Source: Mucilaginibacter gracilis
GTDB lineage: Bacteria; Bacteroidota; Bacteroidia; Sphingobacteriales; Sphingobacteriaceae
Assembly (NCBI RefSeq): GCF_003633615.1
Contig: NZ_RBKU01000001.1
Coordinates: 6,076,001 to 6,140,000 of the forward strand
Length of the DNA: 64,000 nt
Direction: 5' to 3'
Shown: positions 25,976 through 38,782 of the stretch, in pieces
Layout of the letters: the number at the start of each line of letters is the position of its first letter
Numbering within the stretch: the stretch's first letter is position 1
Notes under the pieces: model-generated
What the model was told of the DNA's origin: nothing
What the model saw: only the letters and a program-made list of their open reading frames with translations
Databases searched by the model: none
Made by a program: the position numbers and the translations under genes

Positions 25976-26314
25976 ATGTTGCTCACTATATTAATTATTT
26001 TTTCGGCTGTTGCATTCCTTTTTTACGGGATGTTGTTCTTTGCCAATTCCGGCATGAAGCAAGAGTTTGAACGCTATGGCCTGGATAGGTTTAGAAAACT
26101 CGTTGGCTTGCTGCAACTGCTTGGCGGGTTGGGGCTGCTGGTGGGCTTAATTTGGCAACCTGCATTGGTTATATCCTCCGGCGGCCTGTCTTTATTAATG
26201 GCAATTGGTTTTGGCGTAAGATTAAAAATGAAAGACGGATTTTTGCAGTCGTTACCGTCTTTTATTTTTATGTTATTGAATGGCTATATCTGCTTCGCTG
26301 CTATATTCCATTAA
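25976..26314 (+). CDS. DoxX-like membrane protein (second of a pair)
   Basis: A 112-aa four-helix protein clearly related to the preceding gene. It has MKQEFERYGLDRFRKLVG in the place of VKEFKQYGIADLLRNFVG, then LQLLGGLGLLVGLIWQPALV. The two may form a heteromeric complex, given the five-base spacing. It ends the run of four small membrane proteins; the next gene is convergent. Function unknown. Confidence 0.8.
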   Translation: MLLTILIIFSAVAFLFYGMLFFANSGMKQEFERYGLDRFRKLVGLLQLLGGLGLLVGLIWQPALVISSGGLSLLMAIGFGVRLKMKDGFLQSLPSFIFMLLNGYICFAAIFH

Positions 26315-26388
26315 ATATTGTCGCCATTTTTTATAGCATTAAACGGTGGTTAATGGTCTGGGTAGGGTATATAGTTCAAAATCATTTA

Positions 26389-27471
26389 TTAAAAGTCCCA
26401 CCAAATAACTTGCCTGGGCGGGTCGCCCAAAGTATAAGGCTCGCCTATACGGGGAACGTTTACCTGTACACCCAACTTTTGCGCAGCTTGCAGAAGCGTT
26501 TCTATAGGCTCATCCCACGGATGATTAGCTTCCGGAAACTTGGCCCAGTGGATAGGCTGCAGCAAACGAGCCCGTAGGTCCACAGCAGCCTGCGCAGGTT
26601 GGCCCAAACCTAAATGAACATATGGCTGGTTGTATTGGCCACATTCCAACAGTGCCAAATCAAACGGGCCATATCGCCGCCCTATTTGCTCAAAATGAGT
26701 GCCATACCCGCCGTCGCCACCGTAAAACAGCCGGTAGCTGCCCAATTGTATTACGTATGATGCCCAAAGTGTTTTATCGTGTTGGGTAAACTTACGGTTA
26801 CTGTGGTGCTGAGCTGGCGTGGCGGTAACTATAACTCCGGGTAGGGTAACAGATTGGTTCCAATTTAGTTCAATAATTTTTCCAGGATCAAATCCCCAGT
26901 AAATCAAATGCGAACCCACCCCCATTGGCACTACAGCCATTTTAATACTGGCTCTCAGTTTTTTAAAGGTACGATAATCCAAATGGTCGTAGTGGTCATG
27001 AGAAATAATTAGCACATCAATTGGCGGCATATCCTTAGCGTGGTAATGCTTGGTGCCTCCAAACGCCCTCATCACGCCAGGCACCGGCCCGGCATGGTTG
27101 CTAAAAACAGGATCAATGAGTATATTACAATCAATGGTTTTAATAAGTAAAGACGAATGCCCAAACCAAACCACTGTGGGCGCGCTTGCTGCCAGTGTTT
27201 TTAAATTAGTTTTAACCCATGGCAATTTGTAACAAGGCCGTATGGGTTGGCGGCGGTTACTTAAAATAGAAAACAACCTATTGTGTTTGACAGTGGAATC
27301 GGGACGTTTAACCAGATTTTGGAACCCGCTATCTTTGTAATTAGGCAAAGTGTCCAACCGGGCAAGTGCTGCGCCATCCGGATTGTTACCCATTGACTTT
27401 ATTACGCCACAGCCAACAACTGCCGTCAATAACAGCGCAGCCAGCGCAAGCCTAAAATAAATATCTCTCAT
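26389..27471 (-). CDS. Lipoprotein-type MBL-fold metallohydrolase, NAPE-PLD-like
   Basis: A 360-aa enzyme with a lipoprotein-like N-terminus (lipobox AVVGC, C21), a ~65-residue polar linker, and then the metallo-beta-lactamase domain. FGHSSLLIKTIDC, the metal motif HDHYDHLD (H158, D159, H160, D162, H163), the YYGGD-type FYGGDGGYG and PIHWAKF are visible. It is a paralogue of the protein at 16095-17087 (shared TLWASYVI and GPFDLALLECG segments), but is envelope-located. In eukaryotes this family releases N-acylethanolamines; the bacterial substrate is open. The 5S rRNA gene lies upstream and is read in the same direction, ending at its own terminator before this gene. Confidence 0.9.
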   Translation of the reverse strand: MRDIYFRLALAALLLTAVVGCGVIKSMGNNPDGAALARLDTLPNYKDSGFQNLVKRPDSTVKHNRLFSILSNRRQPIRPCYKLPWVKTNLKTLAASAPTVVWFGHSSLLIKTIDCNILIDPVFSNHAGPVPGVMRAFGGTKHYHAKDMPPIDVLIISHDHYDHLDYRTFKKLRASIKMAVVPMGVGSHLIYWGFDPGKIIELNWNQSVTLPGVIVTATPAQHHSNRKFTQHDKTLWASYVIQLGSYRLFYGGDGGYGTHFEQIGRRYGPFDLALLECGQYNQPYVHLGLGQPAQAAVDLRARLLQPIHWAKFPEANHPWDEPIETLLQAAQKLGVQVNVPRIGEPYTLGDPPRQVIWWDF

Positions 27472-27662
27472 ACCCCTATCAGTGCAAATAACGTTTAGGG
27501 TTACCTTATTGTTTCAACAATAAAAAATCGGCCGGGCGAATAAAGGTTGAGAATTATCCGGAAAGATGCCAACAATCCGTAATTGAGCAAACCTAATAGG
27601 ATTACCGGCTTTGATTTAAACAAGGAGAAAAAGTCCAGGATTTAAAAAACTTCGTTGCACAA

Positions 27663-27695
27663 CAAAAAACCCCATCAACTATCGTTGACAGGGTT
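27663..27695 (-). terminator. rRNA operon terminator
   Basis: On the minus strand AACCCTGTCAAC pairs with GTTGATGGGGTT (12 pairs including two G-U) around a four-base loop. A run of six U follows. It begins about ten bases after the 5S rRNA. Confidence 0.88.
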
Positions 27696-27703
27696 AATTA
27701 AGA

Positions 27704-27812
27704 TTGGGCACCGACCTACTCTCCCACGTTTTACCGCAGTACCATCGGCTCTGGCGGGCTTGACTTCTCTGTTCGGAATGGGAAGAGGTAGACACCGCCG
27801 ATATAGGCACCT
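27704..27812 (-). rRNA. rrf: 5S ribosomal RNA
   Basis: The minus-strand sequence carries the conserved 5S core (CCCATTCCGAACAGAGAAG, and GCCGATGGTACTGCGG). Its two ends pair (GGTGCCTAT with the ...GGTCGGTGCC side as the terminal helix). The ends are estimated to within a few bases. It is the last gene of the operon. Confidence 0.93.
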
Positions 27813-28121
27813 GAATATTGCTAGTTCATTGGTTCACTTGTTCATTAGCGGATTCGTATCTGCTAACGTTGGTTTACCGAACTGATATTTTAATTTGTTA
27901 AGGTTGATAAGCTTATGATTCTTCTTGGACTAATGACCAACGAACAACTTAACTAATGAACCATTAAACAATGACATATTATTGAAAGAAGTAATTGATT
28001 TAAGAGAAAACAACAGCTTTGTGTTTCGGTTCATTAGTCATTTGTTCATTTGTAATCTGCTCTTATTGCTAAGACCAATCAACTAATGACCAATGAACTA
28101 ATGAACCATAAATACCTGCTA
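27813..28121 (-). other. 23S-5S spacer holding the 3' arm of the 23S processing stem
   Basis: About 309 bases without a gene. It contains 27972-28016, which is complementary over about 42 bases to 31139-31180 on the far side of 23S. It also contains several copies of short words such as CTAATGAAC and TTCATTGGTC in both orientations (28023-28060, 28079-28110). These can fold as local hairpins or pair with the 5' spacer. Confidence 0.75.
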
Positions 28122-30999
<2,878 letters not shown>

Positions 31000-31278
31000 T
31001 ACTTATACGCCTTTTGCTCGTATAGTATGCTTTTTGATTGTTGTTCCGTTTATCGGTTCACTTGTTCATCAGTTCATTGGTATTACTACCTTTTTACCTT
31101 TGATTCCGTAAACCTCTAAAGCCAAAACAACGTCTCTACTGTTGTTTTCTCTTTTTTCAATTACTTCTTCCAATATGTCAAAGAACGTTTTGCTTCGCAG
31201 AAGCAAGAGTTAAGAGCCACGAACCAAGACTTTTTGTCTTGCTTCCTGATTCTTGCATCTTGACTCTTTCAAGCAGCG
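31000..31278 (-). other. tRNA-Ala/23S spacer with 5' arm of the 23S processing stem and boxA-like site
   Basis: The spacer contains 31139-31180, the partner of 27972-28016. Next to it is a minus-strand GTTCTTTGACATATT (31174-31188), reminiscent of a boxA antitermination site. It also holds a second, inner complement: CCAATGAACTGATGAAC on the minus strand near 31061-31080 pairs with GTTCATTAGTTCATTGG near 28089-28107. The part next to tRNA-Ala (31205-31270) is built of repeated CTTG and GATTCTTG words. Confidence 0.7.
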
Positions 31279-31352
31279 TGGAGAATAACGGATTCGAACC
31301 GTTGACCCCCTGCGTGCAAGGCAGGTGCTCTAGCCAGCTGAGCTAATCCCCC
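31279..31352 (-). tRNA. tRNA-Ala (anticodon TGC)
   Basis: A 74-base cloverleaf on the minus strand. The acceptor stem is GGGGGAT/ATTCTCC, the T-loop is TTCGAAT between AACGG and CCGTT, and the anticodon TGC lies in the CTTGCAC loop. The discriminator base is A. The CCA end is not encoded. Confidence 0.97.
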
Positions 31353-31459
31353 TTAAGGCAAGTGTGTCTTTTGTTCATTCGTTCACTAGCCATTCGCTCA
31401 TTCGTGCCTTTTAAAAGGACTAATGAACCATTGAACTCTTGAACCAATAAACCAAAGTG

Positions 31460-31534
31460 TAGTCCGGAGCAGATTTGAACTGCTGACCCCTACATTATCA
31501 GTGTAGTGCTCTAACCAAACTGAGCTACCGGACT
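31460..31534 (-). tRNA. tRNA-Ile (anticodon GAT)
   Basis: A 75-base cloverleaf on the minus strand with acceptor AGTCCGG/CCGGACT and anticodon GAT in CTGATAA. The T-arm is CAGCAGTTCAAATCTGCT. The CCA end is not encoded. It is the first of the two spacer tRNAs after 16S. Confidence 0.97.
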
Positions 31535-31904
31535 ATTTTTTCTGTCAGTCATTGGTCATTCGTTCATTTGTCATTAGTTTTTCCGGTTAGCCGCTTTTGC
31601 TAACTAACTTTCTGACTTCAGACTTCTGACTTCCGACCTTTCACTGCCTTATGAATAATCTGTACACTAATTATAGTTACAGCCACCAATTGGCTTGTCT
31701 TTTGGGTGTTTCTTATTTAGTCTTGAGATGTGCGTATTGCGTATTGCGACACTTCACATTCTTTCTTCAAGCATCAGCCATTCTGAGTCTTTTGTCTCAA
31801 TACGCTATACGCTCTACTCAATACTAAACTGTTTTTTTATAAAAAGAAAATAAATAATGAATGCAGCGTGCGCTATAAAGTAGCGAGGAGCGATTATCTG
31901 CTCC
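31535..31904 (-). other. 16S/tRNA-Ile spacer with repeated words and 3' arm of the 16S stem
   Basis: About 370 bases without a gene. Immediately after 16S, TAGCGAG (31881-31887) and GATTATCTG (31892-31900) are complementary to the leader at 33496-33512. Farther on are direct repeats of GACTTC (around 31615-31640) and of GCGTATTGCGTATTG (31733-31750) with an inverted partner around 31796-31815. Confidence 0.65.
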
Positions 31905-33427
<1,523 letters not shown>

Positions 33428-33718
33428 TAAATTTTAAGTTTTAATCGTGACCCTACTTTATTATTTGTAGAATCTCTGTATTATATATCTTTATACAGAT
33501 AATCTCTCGCTATCCTTTTTGTCGCTTCGTAGTTTCCTCTCGAATTCTACTCCGCTACATTCATTATTACTTCCTCTTAAAGAACTTTCTCGGCTCCGCT
33601 TCCCGCTTCGCCTTTTATATTTATAACCCCGTAAGGCTTAAATCTTCTGCTTTGTTTAATCCCGGAAATCGCTTCCGGTATCTTCTTTTTTTACCCTTCC
33701 GAAACCTTCGTTTCTTTT
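33428..33718 (-). other. rRNA operon leader
   Basis: About 290 transcribed bases before 16S with no gene. It contains the 5' arm of the 16S processing stem (33496-33512) and a local hairpin around CTGTATTATATATCTTTATACAG (split arms at 33476-33497). It also contains a minus-strand AGTTCTTTAAGAG (33574-33586) resembling the boxA antitermination element. Confidence 0.6.
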
Positions 33719-33725
33719 GGGACTG

Positions 33726-33755
33726 CAAAGGTAAGAACCTTTTTGTTATTTCAAA
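33726..33755 (-). promoter_or_regulatory. rRNA promoter P1 (proximal)
   Basis: Minus strand: TTTG (33755-33752), an 18-base spacer, then TACCTTTG (33733-33726) followed by CA. This is a close match to the Bacteroidota consensus TTTG-N19-TAnnTTTG. Confidence 0.78.
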
Positions 33756-33824
33756 GAAAATAAATTTTTATTTTTTCTCCTTTTCACAATCACTCGGCTT
33801 TTTTATCGCCTCGTTTGCGGGTTG

Positions 33825-33855
33825 CAAAGGTAAGAATCTTTTTAACTTTAACAAT
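33825..33855 (-). promoter_or_regulatory. rRNA promoter P2
   Basis: Minus strand: ATTG (33855-33852, one change from TTTG), a 19-base spacer, then TACCTTTG (33832-33825). The stretch GCAAAGGTAAGAA plus CTTTTT around it repeats that of P1 almost exactly, so the promoters look duplicated. Confidence 0.72.
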
Positions 33856-33933
33856 GTTTTTTTTGATAAAAATAAACTCTTTTCTTAACTCTGCACTTTT
33901 CAAAAAACAACCCTCTTTTTTCAATTGGGATTG

Positions 33934-33966
33934 CAAATGTATGGATAATTATGGCTTGCTACCAAA
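33934..33966 (-). promoter_or_regulatory. rRNA promoter P3 (distal)
   Basis: Minus strand: TTTG (33966-33963), a 21-base spacer, then TACATTTG (33941-33934) followed by CA. It is spaced about 109 bases from P2, as P2 is about 99 bases from P1. Confidence 0.68.
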
Positions 33967-34197
33967 CAAAATAGCTTATAATTTGTATTCATCTTTCAAC
34001 TCACTGTAATTCAATAACAAAATCGGAAAAACTAATTGTTAACTTAACGTTATCTTGCGGTTATTAGGGTTAAAACTTCGCTGTTTTACTACTATGTTAG
34101 CCGTTTGGAGTATATAAACTATGTTGATTTAATTTTTATAAACGGACATAGTGTGCTAAAAAACCTATCTTTTTCTCCTTAGCGGGTAAACAAATAA
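33967..34197. other. Region upstream of the rRNA promoters, no gene found
   Basis: AT-rich, stop-filled DNA between the distal rRNA promoter and the CoA-binding protein gene. It could act as an UP-type activating region for P3. I see no ORF or RNA gene. Confidence 0.4.
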
Positions 34198-34563
34198 TTA
34201 ATATTGGCCGGTTGATAACATAACGAGGGTGCAGGCCTCAATGGTTTCTATACCCTGTTGAGCCGCCATTTGTTCTAATTCGGCATTCTCGGTGCCTGGG
34301 TTAAAAATAATACGCCTCGGTTTTGTTTGCAGTATATAGTTATATAAAGGAGGCTGGTTGCGCGTACCTATATATAAGGTAAGGGTATCCACATCGTGGT
34401 GAATAGCCTGCGGCTTTTCAATCGTAACGCCTGCAACCTCGCCATTTTTAAGGCCAACGTTAATAATGTCGTGTCCGTTTTTTACCAGGCGGTTTGCTGC
34501 AAGGTATGCGTATCGGCTGGCATCGGGTGTGGCACCTAATACCAAAGTTTTTTTACTAGCCAT
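34198..34563 (-). CDS. CoA-binding protein (CoA_binding_2 family)
   Basis: A 121-aa Rossmann-fold protein with KKTLVLGATPDASRYAYLAA at the nucleotide-binding turn, followed by NRLVKNGHDIINVG and the late FNPGTENAEL segment. These match the small CoA-binding family related to succinyl-CoA synthetase domain 1. It probably binds CoA or a similar nucleotide; no catalytic role is known. It overlaps the DinB-fold gene by eight bases, and that gene overlaps a flavoprotein gene by one base, forming a three-gene operon. Confidence 0.9.
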   Translation of the reverse strand: MASKKTLVLGATPDASRYAYLAANRLVKNGHDIINVGLKNGEVAGVTIEKPQAIHHDVDTLTLYIGTRNQPPLYNYILQTKPRRIIFNPGTENAELEQMAAQQGIETIEACTLVMLSTGQY

Positions 34564-35044
34564 TTATTATTGTATTTAAGATTGAAATTTGCCCGGCGTG
34601 GTAAACGTGGTGCTGCATGAGGCCGGTAATAAGTGCTTCGTAGGTTGCGCCGTAGCCTGTGTAGGTTTCGCGGCTGTCGTTGGTATCTTCTGTCCACTGC
34701 TCATCTGTAAACGCAGTTATCTGTTGTGTTAGTTCTACATTGGCTAACTTAAAGCTTGCTATAAGTTGCAACCATTTTTGCTCATCGGGCGTGCCCGAAG
34801 TGCTCCAATCGCCCCGCAGAGGTTGGGCGGCTGGTTTTTGCTGCATCCTTTCGGTAGCCTCTTCTGTCCAGGCGAGCATGTGTGTTAAAATTTGGTAAAT
34901 GTTATGCAATGCGCCCTGAGGCTTTTGGTAAGCGGCCTCAAAACTTACCGCTTCCAGTATGGTATATATAGGTGTGCCGTACCAGGGCTGTCCGTACAAT
35001 ATAGTTTGGAGTTGTGTTTGTAATTTTGCCGATTTATCCATCAC
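34556..35044 (-). CDS. DinB-fold metal-binding protein
   Basis: A 162-aa four-helix bundle of the DinB/YfiT superfamily. The opening segment GQPWYGTPIYTILEAVSFE, the ILTHMLAWTEEATERM helix with its first metal His, and the C-terminal LMQHHVYHAGQISIL with the other histidines are visible. Family members are thiol-dependent S-transferases (often bacillithiol-dependent) or hydrolases; bshA in this window makes a BSH-dependent role possible, but this is inference. It sits between the flavoprotein (ATGA one-base overlap) and CoA-binding genes. Confidence 0.88.
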   Translation of the reverse strand: MMDKSAKLQTQLQTILYGQPWYGTPIYTILEAVSFEAAYQKPQGALHNIYQILTHMLAWTEEATERMQQKPAAQPLRGDWSTSGTPDEQKWLQLIASFKLANVELTQQITAFTDEQWTEDTNDSRETYTGYGATYEALITGLMQHHVYHAGQISILNTIING

Positions 35045-36591
35045 TATAATATTTTAAAAGCTGCCGAGGCGCAGTTGATACCATCTATAGCAGCAGAAAT
35101 TATGCCACCAGCGTATCCGGCACCTTCGCCGCAAGGAAATAACCCCGAAATTTGCGGATGCTGTAGCGTTTCTTTGTTGCGCGGCACCTTAACGGGCGAC
35201 GATGTGCGCGACTCTACTCCTACCAAAATGGCTTCGTTAGTGTAATAGCCTTTCATTTTTCGCCCAAAGGCGGGCAGGGCTTTTCGTAAACGCTGGTGTA
35301 TCCACAAAGGCAACACCTGGTTTAAGTTTACACTTGTTGTGCCGGGCAGATAGGAGTTTTGCGGCAAACCGGCAGATGCCCTTCCTTCCACAAAATCAAC
35401 CATACGCTGGGCGGGGGCAACCAGCTTTCCGCCGCCTGCTTTAAAGGCCAATTGCTCAATACCGTGCTGAAAGTTTAGCATACGGAAAGGATCATCGGCA
35501 TTACCCCCAACATCTTCAAGGTTAACCTGCACCACGGTGCCCGAGTTGGCGAAAGGATTATTACGCTTTGACGGGCTCCAGCCGTTTACCACAATCTCGT
35601 TATGGGCTGTTGCGCATGGCGCGATGATACCACCCGGACACATGCAGAACGAAAACACTCCCCTATCATCAACCTGCTCCACCAGGTTGTAGTAGGATGG
35701 CGGCAGGTGTTCGCCACGGTTTTCGCAGTGGTATTGGGCGGCATCTATGATATGTTGAGGATGTTCGATACGGACACCCAATGCAAAAGCTTTAGCTTCG
35801 ATAAGGATACCCTGGGCATGCAGCATCTCAAAAACATCTCGCGCAGAGTGCCCCGTTGCCAGGATAACCGCCTTGGCTGCGATGTTTTGGCCCGATTCGG
35901 TTTTAACGCCTGCAATTTTATTGAACTGAATATCTAAAGCGGTAACCTTACAGTCGAAGTGAATTTCGCCGCCCGCATTTTGTATAGTTTCGCGAATGGC
36001 GGTTATTATTTGCGGTAATTTATTGGTGCCTATATGCGGCCGCGCATTTACCAAAATATCTTCGGACGCGCCGTGCGCCACAAATACTTTGAGTACCTCG
36101 GTTACATCGCCACGTTTGGTTGAGCGTGTGTATAACTTCCCGTCGGAGTAGGTACCCGCCCCGCCTTCGCCAAAGCAATAGTTTGATTCGGGGTTTACTA
36201 TGCCTTGCTTATTAATATCGGCCAAATCGCGCCGGCGTTGTTTAACATCTTTGCCACGCTCCAATAGTATTGGTTTTAAACCCAGCTTTATGCATTGCAA
36301 CGCTGCAAATAACCCGGCAGGGCCCGCACCTATAATAACAACGTGTTTGGCATGGCTAACATTGGGGTATTGTATGTTATAACTTTGTACCGGCGGCTGC
36401 TCACCAATAAAAATAATTATTTGCATGCGGTAAAGCACCTTGCGGCCGCGGGCATCAATAGAGCGCTTGAGTACTTTTAGGGCCGATACTGTGTTTAATG
36501 GTATTTTAAGTGCTGTAGCCGCTATTTTTTTGAGGGCATTTTCGTCTTCATGCTCTTCGGGAAGGCATACTATTTCGAGTTCTTTGGTCAT
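35044..36591 (-). CDS. FAD-dependent dehydrogenase (COG2509-type)
   Basis: A 515-aa flavoprotein with a ~80-residue N-terminal substrate or RNA-like domain, then the FAD dinucleotide fold VVIIGAGPAGLFAALQ (about 88-103) with the acidic ribose contact ILLERG. It has a CFGEGGAGTYSDGKLYTR segment, the second nucleotide motif VILATGHSARDVF and the terminal GEGAGYAGGIISAAIDG. This is the uncharacterised FAD-dependent dehydrogenase family widely conserved in bacteria. It is the first gene of the operon. A TACCTTTG -7-like box (minus strand, 36623-36630) lies 31 bases upstream. Confidence 0.9.
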   Translation of the reverse strand: MTKELEIVCLPEEHEDENALKKIAATALKIPLNTVSALKVLKRSIDARGRKVLYRMQIIIFIGEQPPVQSYNIQYPNVSHAKHVVIIGAGPAGLFAALQCIKLGLKPILLERGKDVKQRRRDLADINKQGIVNPESNYCFGEGGAGTYSDGKLYTRSTKRGDVTEVLKVFVAHGASEDILVNARPHIGTNKLPQIITAIRETIQNAGGEIHFDCKVTALDIQFNKIAGVKTESGQNIAAKAVILATGHSARDVFEMLHAQGILIEAKAFALGVRIEHPQHIIDAAQYHCENRGEHLPPSYYNLVEQVDDRGVFSFCMCPGGIIAPCATAHNEIVVNGWSPSKRNNPFANSGTVVQVNLEDVGGNADDPFRMLNFQHGIEQLAFKAGGGKLVAPAQRMVDFVEGRASAGLPQNSYLPGTTSVNLNQVLPLWIHQRLRKALPAFGRKMKGYYTNEAILVGVESRTSSPVKVPRNKETLQHPQISGLFPCGEGAGYAGGIISAAIDGINCASAAFKIL

Positions 36592-36678
36592 GTTGGGGTC
36601 GGGTTATTATCCCGAATAGAAACAAAGGTAGGTATTTTGTGTATTACAAGATATAATCACACAAAAAACTAACCCAAC

Positions 36679-37257
36679 ATGAAAAAGATATTATCGGCCA
36701 TTGTTATGGTAACTGTTGCCTTGTTGTTAAACTCGTGCAGTTATAACAGCATGACCCGCCTTGACGAAAATGTTAAAGCCAAATGGGGACAGGTAGAAAA
36801 CGACTACCAGCGACGCTCGGATTTGATACCTAATTTGGTGGCAAGCGTTAAAGGCGCGGCAAATTTTGAGAAAAGCACCCTTACCGATGTTATTAACGCA
36901 CGGGCAAAAGCAACATCGGTACAAGTTGACCCCACTAAATTAACGCCGGAGGCTATTCAAAAATTTCAGGCGGCGCAGGGCCAGCTTAGTACAGCTTTGG
37001 GTAAACTGATGGTGGTTACCGAAAACTATCCCGATTTAAAAAGCAACCAAAACTTTTTAGGCTTACAAGCCCAACTGGAGGGTACCGAAAACAGGATAAC
37101 CGTTGCCCGCCGCGATTTTAATACCGCCGTGCAAGAGTATAACAGTAAAATACGCGCATTCCCGGCAAATTTAACCGCCAAAATGTTTGGGTTTACCGAG
37201 AAGGGATATTTCCAGGCCGAAGCGGGAAGTGCTGTTGCACCCAAAGTACAGTTTTGA
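36679..37257 (+). CDS. lemA: LemA family lipoprotein
   Basis: A 192-aa LemA protein: lipoprotein signal with lipobox LLNSC (about residue 20), then the conserved YNSMTRLDENVKAKWGQVEN and YQRRSDLIPNLV helices, and a coiled four-helix body. LemA proteins are membrane-anchored with the helical part outside the cytoplasm in many bacteria, and regularly sit beside TPM-domain proteins, as here. The function is unknown. A 180-base spacer with a large inverted repeat separates it from the first TPM gene. Confidence 0.95.
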   Translation: MKKILSAIVMVTVALLLNSCSYNSMTRLDENVKAKWGQVENDYQRRSDLIPNLVASVKGAANFEKSTLTDVINARAKATSVQVDPTKLTPEAIQKFQAAQGQLSTALGKLMVVTENYPDLKSNQNFLGLQAQLEGTENRITVARRDFNTAVQEYNSKIRAFPANLTAKMFGFTEKGYFQAEAGSAVAPKVQF

Positions 37258-37260
37258 CCG

Positions 37261-37441
37261 CTGATTAATTGACTATTATGATTACGCTGATTGATGATTC
37301 GATTTTGATGAGCAATTCAATTCATTGATTATGTTCAATAATTAACATCGGCGCAAAAAATTTAGATCAACATTAATTAAGTGTATATCATCCTATCAAA
37401 CAAACACAGCAACCAGCGTAATCATATCAATAATTAATCGG
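37261..37441. repeat. Large imperfect inverted repeat with GATTACGCTG core
   Basis: The left arm (37261-37289) reads CTGATTAATTGACTATTATG then ATTACGCTG. The right arm (37414-37441), read on the other strand, is CCGATTAATTATTGATATG then ATTACGCTG. The arms match at about 24 of 29 positions and enclose about 124 bases. It fills the gap between lemA and the first TPM gene. Similar AATCAGCGTAATCA-type intergenic elements are, to my recollection, widespread in this family. Confidence 0.65.
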
Positions 37442-37448
37442 TGATATT

Positions 37449-37886
37449 ATGGCACTATTTAACGACAGCGAGCAAGAACGCATACGCAAAGCAATTGAAG
37501 AGGTTGAAAAATACACTACAGGCGAGTTACGTGTTTGCGTGGAAAAAAAATGCGGCGAAGATGTTTTGCTGCGTGCAGCTAAGTATTTTGAGGAATTAGG
37601 AATGCAACATACCCGCCACCGCCACGGCATTTTAATATATGTGGCCACTGTAGACCGTAAATTTGCCATTATTGGCGACAAAGGAATTAACAAAGTTGTG
37701 CCGGCGGACTTTTGGGACACTACTAAGGATGAAATGCTGGCGCACTTTAAGATAGGTGACGTAGTAGACGGTATAGTTACGGGCCTGAAAATAGCAGGAA
37801 ACAAACTGCAACTATACTTTCCACACCACCGCAACGACGGGCCGAACGAGCTGCCCAACGACATAGCATTTATGGACGGTAATTAA
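37449..37886 (+). CDS. TPM domain protein, soluble
   Basis: A 145-aa TPM (TLP18.3/Psb32/MOLO-1) domain protein without signal peptide. EQERIRKAIEEVEKYTTGEL is the standard first helix, followed by RHGILIYVATVDRKFAIIGDKGI with the central strands and acidic sites. TPM domains have been reported as acid phosphatases in plants and as folding or assembly factors. It is followed nine bases later by a second, membrane-bound TPM gene and preceded by lemA, the typical trio. Confidence 0.9.
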   Translation: MALFNDSEQERIRKAIEEVEKYTTGELRVCVEKKCGEDVLLRAAKYFEELGMQHTRHRHGILIYVATVDRKFAIIGDKGINKVVPADFWDTTKDEMLAHFKIGDVVDGIVTGLKIAGNKLQLYFPHHRNDGPNELPNDIAFMDGN

Positions 37887-37894
37887 TAAAAAAG

Positions 37895-38704
37895 ATGTTA
37901 AAAAAACTCACACTCATTTTTCTGCTTGCTGTATCGGCCTGTTTGGCCTACGCTCAGGATTTACCTCCAAAATCAACCACTTTAGTTACCGACCAAACCA
38001 ATACCCTATCGCCCGATGAAAAGGCTAGGCTGGAAAGCAAACTGGTTGCCTTTGACGACTCTACCAGTACCCAGATTGCGGTGGTGATTTTAAAATCTGT
38101 TGGTAGTTATGATATAAACCAATACGGCGCAGCATTGATAAGGGCCTGGGGAATTGGAACCAAAGGCAAAAACAATGGCATACTGATATTGGTTGCCATG
38201 GCCGACCATAAAGTAAGTATACAAACCGGCTACGGTGCCGAAGGTGCAGTGCCTGATATTGTTACGCACGAGATTATCACGAACAGCATTACTCCAAATT
38301 TTAAACAAAACAAATATTACGAAGGCCTGGACGAAGCCACCAGTTCGCTTATTGCCCATATGAAGGGCGAGTATAAGGCCGATGCCAAAACAAAAAAACA
38401 AGTTAACAACAATGATGGCGGCGGCGGGGCAAGTATTGCAATTGTTATAATTATTGTAGTGGTTGTGCTTGTATTTATATTTAGGAACCGAGGCGGCGGC
38501 GGTGGGCATATTATTGGCAGGCGGGGTGGCGCAAGCCCGTTTTGGTGGTTTTTAATGGGATCGGCTATGGGTAACAGTAATAGCGGCGGCGGCTTTTTTG
38601 GTGGCGGCAATAACTCCGGCGGCGGTGGGAGCGATTCGGGCGGAGGTTTTGGCGGCTTTGGCGGAGGTGATTCGGGCGGGGGCGGCTCCAGCGGGAGCTG
38701 GTAA
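37895..38704 (+). CDS. TPM domain membrane protein (YgcG-like) with Gly/Ser-rich tail
   Basis: A 269-aa protein: signal peptide (cleavage near AYA-Q), an extracytoplasmic TPM domain (about 30-165, with NNGILILVAMADHKVSIQTG), one membrane helix (about 175-195, IAIVIIIVVVVLVFIF) and a glycine/serine-rich cytoplasmic tail to the end. The tail is low-complexity with repeated GGG and SGGG units. This is the common YgcG layout, in which the tail is often present and its role unknown. It likely works with LemA and the soluble TPM protein of the same operon. Confidence 0.92.
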   Translation: MLKKLTLIFLLAVSACLAYAQDLPPKSTTLVTDQTNTLSPDEKARLESKLVAFDDSTSTQIAVVILKSVGSYDINQYGAALIRAWGIGTKGKNNGILILVAMADHKVSIQTGYGAEGAVPDIVTHEIITNSITPNFKQNKYYEGLDEATSSLIAHMKGEYKADAKTKKQVNNNDGGGGASIAIVIIIVVVVLVFIFRNRGGGGGHIIGRRGGASPFWWFLMGSAMGNSNSGGGFFGGGNNSGGGGSDSGGGFGGFGGGDSGGGGSSGSW

Positions 38705-38782
38705 TTACTATCGCTGCCTTGATATAAACGCGTTGCCGATTTGTATATTTGTTGTTTAATACCACAAAACTTTAAACACCGT

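Noticed and set aside
38090..38610. Minus-strand frames rich in proline or asparagine opposite the second TPM gene.
   Set aside because: They mirror the glycine/serine-rich tail and membrane helix of the plus-strand gene.
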